Origin: Endothia cerciana
Lineage: Eukaryota; Ascomycota; Sordariomycetes; Diaporthales; Cryphonectriaceae
Direction of reading: 5' to 3'
DNA length: 64,000 nucleotides
Assembly (NCBI GenBank): GCA_026119935.1
Contig: JALRMH010000001.1
Coordinates: 1,798,001-1,862,000 of the forward strand
The notes under the pieces were generated by a model. It saw only the letters and a program-made list of their open reading frames with translations. It ran no database searches and was not told the origin of the DNA. This document shows, one piece after another, positions 20,955 to 31,489 of this stretch. Within the stretch, counting starts at the first letter, position 1, and each line of letters begins with the position of its first letter. The position numbers and the translations under genes are program-made.

Positions 20955-23900
20955 ATGGCGCCTCTACCCATCAAGTTCACAGAGGTGCTGCAGCTCAACA
21001 GTGTAGGCGTCGACACTGCTGCTATCGGCTTCAACTCCTGCGTATGTCCCATGCCCCTGCCCGACGACACCTTCCCTTCCCTTGAACTGTCAGAACCGGG
21101 CCTCCGCGCGCTGACCTGCCCCTTCTTGTGCTGTCTAGACCCTCGAGTCAGATCACTACATCTGCATACGCGAGAAGAAGAACGAAGCCGCATCACCCGA
21201 AGTCGTCATCATCGACCTCAAGAACGGCAACAATGTCACTCGGCGCCCCATCAAGGCCGATAGTGCTATCATGCACTGGCACCTCAACATCATCGCCCTC
21301 AAGGCTCAATCGAGAACGGTACAGATCTTCGACCTGGACAATAAGAAGAAGCTCAAGTCTGCGACCATGAACGAGGATGTCGTGTTCTGGAAGTGGATCA
21401 GCGAGAGCTCTCTGGGTCTCGTCACGGACGCTGCCATCTACCACTGGGACGTCTTTGACGAGAACCAACAGACGCCCGTCAAGATCACGGATCGGCATGC
21501 CAACCTGAACGTAAGTCTGCACGTGGGGAGCGTGGGGAGGAAGGGAAGAGGCGGCGTAGATACTGACGAGCATCTCAGTCATGTCAAATCATCAACTACC
21601 GCATCAACAGCGACGGCAAGTGGATGGTTGTGGTGGGTATCAAGCAGGACCAGGGTCGGGTCGTCGGTCAGATGCAGCTCTACTCCAAGGACCGCGGCAT
21701 CAGCCAGGCAATTGAGGGCCACGCTGCTTCCTTCGGCACTCTGCGCCTGGACGGCGCGCCCCAGGACACCAAGCTCTTCACCTTCTCCGTGCGGACGGCC
21801 AACGGTGCGAAGCTTCATATCGTGGAGGTCGACCACGCCGAGACGAACCCCGTCTTCCCCAAGAAGGCTGTCGACGTCTTCTTCCCACCAGAGGCCGTCA
21901 ACGACTTCCCCGTCGCGATGCAGGTTTCCCAGAAGTACGGCGTCATCTACCTCGTCACCAAGTACGGTTTCATACACCTGTACGACCTCGAGACTGGCCA
22001 GTGCATCTTCATGAACCGCATTTCCAGCGAGACCATCTTCACCTCCTGTGCCGACAATGACTCGACCGGCATTGTGGGTATCAACCGCAAGGGCCAGGTG
22101 CTGTTCGTCTCTGTTGATGATAACACCATCATCCAGTACCTGCTGCAGAACCCCGCCAACACCGAGATGGCAATAAAGATGGCGTCTCGGGCTGGTCTCC
22201 CTGGTGCAGACAACCTGTATGCCCAGCAGTTTGACCAGCTCTTCAGCTCGGGAGACTACGTAGGCGCTGCCAAGGTTGCCGCCGGCTCACCACGTGGCTT
22301 CCTCCGGACCCCCGCCACCATTGAGAAGTTCAAGCGGCTTCCTGCGCAGCCCGGCCAGATGTCATTCATCCTGCAGTATTTCGGGATGCTGCTGGACAAG
22401 GGAGTGCTCAACCAGCACGAGACGCTGGAGCTCGCCCAGCCGGTCCTCGCACAGAATAGGAATAATCTGCTGGAGAAGTGGCTGAAGGAGGGCAAACTTG
22501 ACTGCTCGGAGCAGCTTGGTGACCTGGTGCGACCTCACGACATCAACATGGCGCTTACCATTTACCTCAAGGCCAACGTGCCTCACAAGGTTGTCGCTGG
22601 TCTTGCCGAGACTGGCCAGTTCGACAAGATCCTGCCGTATGTTCAACAGACTGGCTACTCACCAGACTGGGTCAGCCTGCTCCAGCACATTGTGCGCAGC
22701 AACCCTGAGAAGGGCGCCGAGTTCGCCACTGCGCTCGTCAACCAGCCGCAGGGGTCTCTGGTCGATATTGAGCGTGTTGTCGACGTGTTCCAGTCCCAGG
22801 GAATGGTCCAGCAAGCCACTGCCTTCCTGCTTGATGCTCTCAAGGACAACAAGCCTGAGCAAGGTCACCTCCAGACCCGTCTCCTGGAGATGAATCTGAT
22901 GCACGCCCCTCAGGTCGCAGATGCTATTCTGGGTAATGACATGTTCTCACACTTCGACAAGACGCGGATCGCAACCCTTTGCGAGCAGGCTGGCTTGATG
23001 CAGAAGGCTCTGGAGCTCTACGAGGACCCGGCTGCAGTCAAGCGAGTTGTCGTCAGCATCTCGAGCACTCCAAACTTCAACGCGGACTGGCTGGTCAACT
23101 TCTTCGGCAAGCTTTCCGTTGAGCAGTCCATCGACTGCCTTGACGCCATGCTGAAGCACAACATCCGTCAGAACTTGCAGTCTGTCATCCAGGTTGCCAC
23201 GAAATACTCTGACCTTCTTGGTCCTGAGCGCCTGATCGACCTCTTCGAGAAGTACAAGACCGCCGAGGGTCTTTTCTACTACCTGGGAAGCATCGTCAAC
23301 CTGTCGGAGAACCCGGACGTCCACTTCAAGTACATCGAGGCCGCGACGAAGATCGGCCAGTTCAACGAGGTTGAGCGTATCTGCCGCGACAGCAACCACT
23401 ACAACCCGGAGAAGGTCAAGAACTTCCTGAAGGAGGCTCGGCTTTCGGAGCAGTTGCCGCTCATCATCGTGTGCGACCGACACAACTTCGTCCACGATCT
23501 CATCCTGTACCTGTACCAGAACCAGCAGTTCCAGTCAATCGAGACCTACGTCCAGCGCGTTAACCCTGCACGGGCTCCTGCTGTCATTGGAGGTCTGCTG
23601 GATGTCGACTGCGACGAGAACATCATCAAGAACCTGCTTTCGACGATCAACGCTTCTTCGGTTCCGATTGATGAGCTCGTCGCCGAGGTGGAGTCGCGCA
23701 ACCGTCTGAAGCTCCTCCTGCCCTTCCTGGAGGCCACCCTTGCCTCCGGCAACCAACAGCAGGCTGTGTACAATGCATTGGCGAAGATCTATATCGACTC
23801 GAACAACAACCCAGAGAAGTTTCTCAAGGAGAACGACCAATACGACACTCTGGTTGTCGGCAAGTACTGCGAGAAGCGTGATCCTAACCTCGCCTATATC

Positions 23901-26222
23901 GCATACAGCAAGGGCCAGAACGACCTGGAGCTGGTCAACATCACCAACGAGAATGCCATGTATCGGGCCCAGGCACGGTATCTGCTTGAGCGGGCGGATG
24001 ACGAGCTGTGGACTTTTGTTCTCAGCGAGAACAACCTTCATCGCCGGTCTGTCATTGACCAAGTCATCTCCACGGCTGTACCCGAGTCGACTGATCCGGC
24101 CAAGGTCTCCCAGGCGGTCGCTTGTTTCTTGAAAGCCGATCTACCTGGCGAGCTGATCGAGCTTCTCGAGAAGATTGTCCTGGAGCCTAGCCCGTTCAGC
24201 GACAACCAGAACCTGCAGAACCTGCTCATGTTCACTGCTGCGAAGGCAGACAAGGCCCGTGTGATGGACTACGTACACCGCCTGGATGCTTTCGACGCAG
24301 AAGAGATCTCCTCCGCCTGCATTAACGTCGGACTGTACGAGGAAGCATTCGAGATCTTCAAGAAGATCGGCGACAGGGTTGGCGCCGTCAACGTCCTCGT
24401 TGAGCACGTTGTCAGCATCGACCGTGCTCAGGCGTACGCCGAGGATGTCGATTTGCCCGAGGTCTGGTCAAAGGTAGCGAAGGCTCAGCTCGATGGCCTG
24501 CGTGTCGGCGATGCCATTGAGTCTTACATCAAGGCCGATGACCCCAAGAACTACTCGGAGGTCATCGAGATCGCAACTCATGCCGGCAAGAACGAGGAGC
24601 TTGTCCAGTACCTCCGCATGGCCCGCAAGACCCTACGCGAGCCGGAGATCGATACCGCTCTTGCATTCTGCTATGCCCGCCTGGAGCAGCTCGCCGAACT
24701 GGAAGATTTCCTGCGAGGCACCAATGTTGCAAACATCGAGGAGTCTGGAGACAAGGCCTACGAGGAGGGTTTCTACGAAGCTGCCAAGATCTTCTTTTCC
24801 AGCATCTCGAACTGGGCGAAGCTTGCCACTACGCTGGTTCACCTTGAGGACTACCAAGCTGCTGTCGAGTGCGCTCGCAAGGCCAACAACATCCGGGTGT
24901 GGAAGCAAGTTCATGGCGCCTGTGTGGAGAAGAAGGAGTTCCGTCTTGCCCAGATATGTGGTCTGAACCTGATCGTCGATGCTGAGGAGTTGCAAGCTCT
25001 TGTGAAGCAGTATGAGCGCAATGGCTACTTCGACGAGCTGATCAACCTCCTGGAGCAGGGCCTTGGCCTGGAGCGTGCACACATGGGCATGTTCACCGAG
25101 CTCGGAATCGCCCTTTCCAAGTACCACCCTGAGCGATTAATGGAGCACCTGAAGCTGTTCTGGAGCCGAATGAACATGCCAAAGATGATCCGTGCCTGTG
25201 AGGAGGCCAACCTGTGGCCGGAGCTTGTCTTCTGCTACTACCACTACGACGAGTTTGACAATGCTGCCCTTGCTGTTATGGAGCGCCCAGAGAACTCTTG
25301 GGAGCACCAGCAGTTCAAGGAGATGGCCGTCAAGGTCGCCAACCTGGAGATCTACTACAAGGCCATCAACTTCTACCTAGAGCAGCACCCGTCCTTGTTG
25401 ACCGACCTTTTGCAGGTCCTTACCCCTCGCATCGACGTCAACCGTGTCGTCCGCCTGTTCCAAAAGTCTGACAACCTGCCGCTGATCAAGCCCTTCTTGT
25501 TGAACGTCCAAACTCAGAACAAGCGTACGGTCAATGACGCCATCAACGACCTGTTGATCGAGGAGGAGGACTACAAGACCCTGCGCGACTCGGTCGAGAA
25601 CTACGACAACTATGACGCAGTGGCCCTTGCGTCGCGCCTCGAGAAGCACGAGCTGGTCTTCTTCCGCCAGATTGCAGCCAACATCTATCGCAAGAACAAG
25701 CGCTGGGAGAAGTCCATCGCTCTGTCAAAGCAGGACAAGCTTTGGAAGGATGCCATCGAGACCTCTGCCATGTCCGGCAAGTCCGAGGTTGTGGAGGATC
25801 TGCTTCGATACGTGAGTTGCCCTGTCCAACTTCCTTCTTGCCAGATACTCATCATTGCCTAGTTCGTCGATGTTGGCAACCGCGAGTGCTATGTCGGCAT
25901 GTTGTACGCCTGCTACGACCTCGTTCGCCCCGACACGGTCCTTGAGCTCTCGTGGCGCAACGGCTTGCATGACTTCACCATGCCATACATGATCAACATG
26001 CTCTCCCAGCAGACCAAGGAGCTCGCTCAACTCAAGATTGACAACGAAGCTCGCAAGGCAAAGGAGAAAGAGCAGGAGAAGGTTGAGGACAACACGCCCA
26101 TCCTGGGCAACCGACTCATGATCACTGCTGGCCCCGCTGCCAACACTGGCCGCGCCTCTCCCGCGGCCTTCGGCGCACCGAATGGCTTTGCTCCCCAGCC
26201 AACCGGCTACTCAGGCTTTTAG
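20955..26222 (+). CDS. chc1: Clathrin heavy chain, 1683 aa
   Basis: Exons 20955-21041, 21139-21510, 21579-25811 and 25863-26222, all phase 0. Clathrin heavy chain forms the triskelion legs of coated vesicles in endocytosis and Golgi-endosome traffic. The N-terminal propeller (~1-330) opens with LPIKFTEVLQLNSVGVD and contains SDHYICIREK, VMHWH-like IMHWHLNIIALKA and FDLDNKKKLKS. The long alpha-solenoid of CHC repeats (~400-1590) includes DPAAVKRVVVS, NPARAPAVIGGLLDVDC and RPENSWEHQQFKEMAVKVAN. The C-terminal trimerisation region ends LRYFVDVGNRECYVGMLYACYDL..PDTVLELSWRNG. The tail ends PQPTGYSGF. Length matches fungal homologues. An in-frame open stretch follows the stop (see 26223). Confidence 0.98.
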
Positions 26223-26471
26223 GCGCAACCTGCGGTCATCAATCCGCAACTTGAGCCTCGACGTCCGTCTTTTCATATGAGAGCCGCCTACGCGCCACCT
26301 TCCGAGCCCGTAGCTCATCTGAAGTCGCCTGGTCCTCCCAAGCGACTCGATGCTTCCGTCGCTGCCTTTCAACCTGTTCCCCGACGTAGTCCCGAGATGG
26401 GCTTCAACGCTGAAGCTCCTGTCTTTGTGCCAAGGGGATCTTCGCCTACGGGTTCACCTAGGCGTATTTGA
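26223..26471 (+). other. Open frame directly continuing the clathrin frame past its stop, with two PAM2-like motifs
   Basis: After the TAG at 26220-26222 the same frame stays open for 82 codons to a TGA at 26469-26471. An internal ATG at 26277 could start a 64-aa peptide. The translation is Pro/Arg-rich and contains LDASVAAFQP and FNAEAPVFVP. The second fits the PAM2 pattern (L/F-N-x-x-A-x-x-F-x-P) that binds the MLLE domain of poly(A)-binding protein; the first fits it imperfectly. It could be a readthrough extension, an alternatively spliced tail, a small downstream ORF or chance. Reading alone cannot tell. Confidence 0.45.
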
Positions 26472-26727
26472 TGAGTCGCCCAGCGATCAGCGCAAGGAGC
26501 CCAGTGGCCAATGGTCAGGCTTCTGCTTTACTCGTTGGGTCCGTGGCACGGCACGCTAGATGGAATGAAAGACACTGCTGTTGCAGATTCTGTTCTTATT
26601 TTCGAGTGACTGGTGCGGTTGATTAGGCATACTGGGCGGTAACCATTTTGCGGTGTGAACGAACTGAACGACGGATATTGGCGGTCAAAAGCTTGTTCAT
26701 GAAGATAATTGTATCATAGGTAGTACA

Positions 26728-27144
26728 TTATGCAAGTTCCCTTTCACCTTCTAGCATGTTGCATCGCGGGGATCCATGGACGTCGCCGGCTCGTGTGAAG
26801 GCGTGGTATCTGGTGGATATCAGAACAAGGTTCGCGGCTAAAGCAGCATTCTCGATCTGTCGTGCAATGCCCTCCATGGCGGCTCCGTCGGTCGCTGCGG
26901 CAGGACCGAGCAGCTCGAGGCCGAGAACCCGCGTCGAGAGAATACTGCCAGAACCCTTGAGCCACGGGTCCATCACGACGTGGAAGTATCTCTTGCCGGA
27001 TTGGGAGGGCCCCCCAGGCGTAGCTGGTAGTGGAAAGGATAAGAGCCACGACTGGTCGCCGTTCAACGAGGTCAAAATGGGCCGAAGGGGCCCCGTGGCA
27101 CTGTCGAAGTGCTGCATCATATTGCTAACCCCAGCGGATGACAT
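26728..27144 (-). pseudogene. Truncated relic resembling a fungal metallo-beta-lactamase-fold hydrolase N-terminus
   Basis: The minus-strand frame from the ATG at 27144 reads LTSLNGDQSWLLSFPLP, then SGKRYFHVVMDPWLKG and AAATDGAAMEGIARQIENAA. From memory this pattern matches the N-terminal part of a large ascomycete family of MBL-fold-like hydrolases (LTSLNGD.SWLLSFP....YFHVV.DPWL.G). After about 100 residues the resemblance stops, and the frame ends at 26728 without the metal-binding HxHxDH region. The remainder would have to lie in the short space before the clathrin 3' end, where I see no continuation. I read it as a 3'-truncated gene copy. Confidence 0.5.
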
Positions 27145-28275
27145 GACGATGCTAGATGGCTCCAAAATAGCAACATAGCAACGAGACGAAAGATTGGAAT
27201 GAACGATGGGGGACGTGTTACACACGATTGAACGCCGTGAATTTATGTCGATCGGGTATGTCCACGTTGGCCGAGGCTGAAGTCCTCTGCTTCCTCCTGG
27301 CCTTAGCGCTTATATTGTTCAGGTCCCAACACCAAGCCAACCGTCGCCAGATCCGCTTCTCGCGCAGCCCCTCAAGGCCAGATAACTCGCGCTTCTCAGC
27401 ACCCAGAACCTTTGGATCCAATTGACGTGTCCGTTGTCACTGTCTCCGCATCATCCCAGGACAAGGGATATGCCGGCCGAGGAAGGATCTAGATTGGTGC
27501 AGTGTTCCTCCAGGACACAACGCGTGGTAGATATGGAAGGAGATGACTGGAGAACGACGGGAAACGACTTGTCCTGCCGGCTCTTGGGAGAGGGAGAGGG
27601 AGAGGGAGAGGGCAAGCTCCAGGGTCATCCGCACGAGTGAGGGTCATGACAGCCTCGTGTCGGCCATTCACATACATGCTCGGCCATTGTTACCTGCTCA
27701 CTGAAGGCCTCGATCTCCTCGCGGCGCCGTACAGACTGTCTCGAACCCGCGAGCTATGTCATCCAGCGGCCATGGTCCTAGTTGACGCGTCCGTGATGCG
27801 CAGGATAGATGTACGTTCAATCATTGCGACCCATCCCATACCTCGAAGGCGGGGGGAAGCGCCGCACCCAAGATTGTCCGCTGGGTGGTCTGATCTCCAT
27901 TCTGTCCGAAAACTTCAGCAGTCCTGGGCACTGTCCAACGCCCAAGGGCGGAGGCGCACCTCGTGGCGAAATTGGTGTTTCGAGAATGTGATTATTTTGC
28001 GTTGTTCAATGTTTTGAATGAGGAGGAAAAGGGGAAACGGGGGCAAATTTTCGCGAAGAGCCGCGAGTTTTTATGGCTGCACGCGCGGGGTCCTGCGCCG
28101 CGGTCGCTTATCGATAAGCAATCGCACAGAGCCGCGCGCTGTAGGACTCGAGAGCCCTGTGAGGTATCTGGACACTGTACAGCCAACTGCTGCATCGGCG
28201 AGTTAACCACACCGACGCAAGCCTCTCACGCGCTCAGCCTTACTCCTCCCGAACCGCAGTGACTTCTCAGCAGCC
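27145..28275. other. Intergenic region
   Basis: No supported gene. A short GGGAGA repeat lies at 27588-27614. Confidence 0.55.
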
Positions 28276-29163
28276 ATGGCGGGTACGGTACAGACGCTAC
28301 CCAAGTTCCTCCTTCCACGGCTCAGCTGGACTGCGCCGGTGGGACAGGCCTTCGCGAGGGCCTCGGTTGGATCAGCGCAGACGAGCAGCCAGCGACCATG
28401 GCAACATGCAGCGCGGCCGCTTCACACCGGCGGAGCGCTGCATCGGGGATCTATCGATGGGCCTATGGGGCAGAACCTCTCCATGCTGCAGCAGCCATCC
28501 CTCCGGAGGGCCTTTCACGCTTCAGCTGCAAGGTGCAGAGACCACCACTTCGACACCCTGAAGTTCGTCCAGCGCCTACAGAGCGAGGGCTTCACGGAAG
28601 AGCAGTCCGTAGCGATGATGAAGGTCCTCAACGACGTCATCCAGGAAAGGTCAGCATCACCTAGCGCATACATACGTACCTATACCGTATCCTGTAGGAG
28701 CTCAAGCTGACATCTCATACCCACCCCCAACAGCATCCAGAACCTAACCCGCACGATGGTCCTTCGCGAAGACGCCGCGCGCGCAACCTACACCCAGAAG
28801 GTCGACTTCGCCAAGCTGCGCTCCGAGCTCCTGTCCGCCGACAGCACCGAGTCGAACGCGACGCGCGCCGCCCACGAACGGCTGACCAACGATATCGCCA
28901 AGCTGAACAACCGGCTCAAGGACGAGATCGGGCGGACGCAGGCGAGCGTGCGGCTCGACCTCAACCTGGAGAAGGGGCGTATCAGGGAGGAGGCGGTGTC
29001 GCAGGAGCTGCGCATCAAGGAGACCGAGACGAAGATCGAGCAGGAGGCGGGCGGCTTGAGGCAGCAGCTGGAGCAGGTCAAGTTCCAGACCCTGCAGTGG
29101 TTGATCGGCGTGTGCACCGGTTTCGCGGCGCTGACGCTTGGTGCTTGGCGGCTGTTGATGTGA
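28276..29163 (+). CDS. fmp32: Mitochondrial coiled-coil protein of the DUF1640 (FMP32/MCUR1) family, 267 aa
   Basis: Exons 28276-28649 and 28734-29163. The first ~90 residues are rich in Arg, Ser and Ala with almost no acidic residues (MAGTVQTLPKFLLPRLSW ... RRAFHASAARC), a typical mitochondrial presequence. The family core follows: FDTLKFVQRLQSEGFTEEQSVAMMKVLNDVI, then a long coiled coil (LRSELLSADSTESNATRAAHE..., LKDEIGRTQASVRLDLNLEKGRIREE), and a C-terminal membrane helix WLIGVCTGFAALTLGAWRLLM. Relatives sit in the inner membrane; yeast Fmp32 is linked to cytochrome c oxidase assembly and animal MCUR1 to the calcium uniporter. The 84-bp intron has a GCTGAC branch site. Family confidence is high; the precise role is unknown. 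Confidence 0.88.
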
Positions 29164-30043
29164 AAGGGATGGCCTGTGGACTGGCAGGGGTGGATGCCGC
29201 ATCGACGGCGGGGAGGCATGCTTGAGGCTGATATACACGCGCTGGGAACAATCTTGCCCTGGCCGTCCCCAGCAAGCACAGTCGACGGCCGGGAAGACCC
29301 ACACCGACGCAACAGCACGGCGGTGCACTCATGGTCAGCTTGTGCAAAGACATTTGGACAACTATACCCAGACAGCAGACACCCAAACTCATATGATCCG
29401 AAGCATTGTCTGTTTACATATTTTCATGTGGCCAAATTCCCCCTACGATCCTGGAAAGCTGAAGAGATACCATGGCACTGGCTGCCAGATGATGGCAACC
29501 ACCCACTCCGAGGGCAGGATACATGTCGGGTCAGCACAATAGTACATATCACGGTTATCACCAGAGCAGCATCAAAGGAGAGCCAGAGCGCAGCGAATCT
29601 TAGGTGTCTTTCATCATCACTGCCGCCTTGTACATCGTTGAGGCTAATAAATTAGAAACGGAGTGGGCGTCTTTGAACACCTGCCCGCGACGCCGTCCAT
29701 TTGGATATGTGGTAAGCTTCGACATGCCAGCCAACCCCGACCATCTGAGAATATGTCCGCTGATGCTAATGTTGGTTTTGAAACGAGGTTCCATGAGCGC
29801 CCTCATGGAGGTAATCCCTCCCCGCAACCGTCCCTTGTTGTCCGCCCTCCGGAAGAACGCCAAGCTGTGTGATGGTGTTGCGTGCCGCTCGGTGAAGATG
29901 ATGAAGATGAGTAGAAGTTTTTATGAGAATTGAACGAGGCGATGGCGTCGTTGGGTCATGTCGTTGAAGAAGAGAAGTTTTGTTTTGCTGATTCGTGCCG
30001 CGTCGCCCCTCTGCCCAGGGCCGTGAAGCTGGATCGACACCAT
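29164..30043. other. Intergenic region between convergent genes
   Basis: No gene supported. It holds the 3' flanks of the FMP32-like gene and of the pheromone precursor gene. Confidence 0.55.
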
Positions 30044-31489
30044 TTACTCATCGTTGAGGTAGTCGAGCAGGTTGCGGGCAGCGGTGTGCATGGCACCAAG
30101 GTCGCGGCGGGCCTGGGAGCAGGCACCATCCTCGGCATTGCAGCGGGCAACGACCTCGTCCATGCCGTCGCGCTTCCAGCACCCCTCCCCGTGGAACAGG
30201 CACCAGCGCGCCTCGACGTCGTCGTCGCGCTGGACGGGCTGCCAGCTCTCGATCTCGCCGACGAGCGCCTCGGCGGCGCGGCGGGCGACGTCACAGGCCT
30301 CGCCGGGCTGGTTGCACGCGCGCTTGTCGGCGGCGGCGAAGTCGCGCTTGGAGGCGTAGCAGGTGCTGGAGCCCTCGAAGGGGCAGAAGGCCGGGGCGGC
30401 GTCGGCGTCGCGGGCCGCGAGGCTGGCGGTCTCCCCCTCGGAGCGGCGCTTCCAGCAGCCCTCGCCGTGGAACAGGCACCACGGGTCGGCCTCGGCGTCG
30501 CGCTTGGACATGGGCTCCGCGTCGCGCTTCCAGCACCCCTCTCCGTGGAACAGGCACCAGGGGGCCGCGTCGCGCTTCCAGCAGCCCTCGCCGTGGAACA
30601 GGCACCACCTGCGGGTCGCGTCGCTCGTCTCGTCGCGGGCCGCGAGGGCGGTCTCCTCGCGCTTCCAGCAACCCTCGCCGTGGAACAGGCACCAGGGCTC
30701 CGGGTCGGCGTCGCGCTTGGTGGTGGTGGTGGTGGTGGTGGTGGCGCTGGTGGCGACGGCGGTGGTGGCGGCGGTGGCGGCGGCGGCGGTGGTGATGTTG
30801 GCATCAGGGCCGAACATGGACAGGATCGCGAGCTTCCTGAGGAACTCCGGGGGCCCGGAGGTGAGGCCCGCCATCATGGTCGCGATATCCTGGACGGCGC
30901 GCTTGGCGTTGTAGGCGGCCCCTCCGCGCATGTTGGAGATCTCGGCGGAGCGGGACTCCTTGGTCCCGGCGGCGCCGCGGATGGCGTTGGCAAAGGCGTA
31001 GACCGCGCGCTTGACCTTCCAGCAGCCCTCGCCGTGGAACAGGCACCAGGCCTCGGGGTCGGCCTCGGGGGCGGGCGCCGCCTCGCGCTTGTCCTTCCAG
31101 CAGCCCTCGCCATGGAACAGGCACCAGGGGTCGGCCTCGGGGTCGGCAGCCGGGGCGGGGAGGGCGGCGGGCTCACGCTTATCCTTCCAGCAGCCCTCGC
31201 CGTGGAAGAGACACCAGGCCTCGGGGTCGGCGACGGCCTCCGGCTCGGCGTCACGCTTCCAGCAGCCCTCGCCATGGAAGAGGCACCAGGGGTCGGCCTC
31301 GGCCACGGGGGCAGCCTCGCGCTTGGCGACGACGGGGGCGGGGAGGGCGGCGACCTCACGCTTCCAGCAGCCCTCGCCGTGGAAGAGGCACCATGGGTCC
31401 GCCTCGCGCTTGGCGCCCTGCCCGGAGACCACGACGGCCTGGGCGGCCCACGCGGACAGGGCCGCGATGATGATCGCGGTAAATCTCAT
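30044..31489 (-). CDS. ppg1: Alpha-factor-like peptide pheromone precursor with ten repeats, 481 aa
   Basis: Single exon. It encodes a secreted prepro-protein that is cut into a mating pheromone recognised by a Ste2/Pre-2-type receptor. A signal peptide (MRFTAIIIAALSAWAAQA) is followed by ten exact copies of WCLFHGEGCW. These start at residues 33, 68, 92, 122, 148, 266, 295, 311, 337 and 429. Each copy is followed by KR, KDKR or KVKR (Kex2 sites). Most spacers are acidic X-Ala/X-Pro dipeptide runs, as in yeast alpha-factor. The pattern WC-x6-CW is typical of Sordariomycete alpha-pheromones; the core resembles the Cryphonectria pheromone as I remember it. Residues ~158-265 form a spacer without repeats (poly-Thr near its end). 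Three Cys-pair segments near 369, 392 and 450 look like decayed units. The long open frame on the opposite strand is a shadow. Confidence 0.95.
   Translation of the reverse strand: MRFTAIIIAALSAWAAQAVVVSGQGAKREADPWCLFHGEGCWKREVAALPAPVVAKREAAPVAEADPWCLFHGEGCWKRDAEPEAVADPEAWCLFHGEGCWKDKREPAALPAPAADPEADPWCLFHGEGCWKDKREAAPAPEADPEAWCLFHGEGCWKVKRAVYAFANAIRGAAGTKESRSAEISNMRGGAAYNAKRAVQDIATMMAGLTSGPPEFLRKLAILSMFGPDANITTAAAATAATTAVATSATTTTTTTTKRDADPEPWCLFHGEGCWKREETALAARDETSDATRRWCLFHGEGCWKRDAAPWCLFHGEGCWKRDAEPMSKRDAEADPWCLFHGEGCWKRRSEGETASLAARDADAAPAFCPFEGSSTCYASKRDFAAADKRACNQPGEACDVARRAAEALVGEIESWQPVQRDDDVEARWCLFHGEGCWKRDGMDEVVARCNAEDGACSQARRDLGAMHTAARNLLDYLNDE
30176..31393 (-). repeat. Ten 30-bp pheromone repeat units
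   Basis: Copies encoding WCLFHGEGCW lie at 31364-31393, 31259-31288, 31187-31216, 31097-31126, 31019-31048, 30665-30694, 30578-30607, 30530-30559, 30452-30481 and 30176-30205. They differ only at synonymous positions. Confidence 0.95.
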
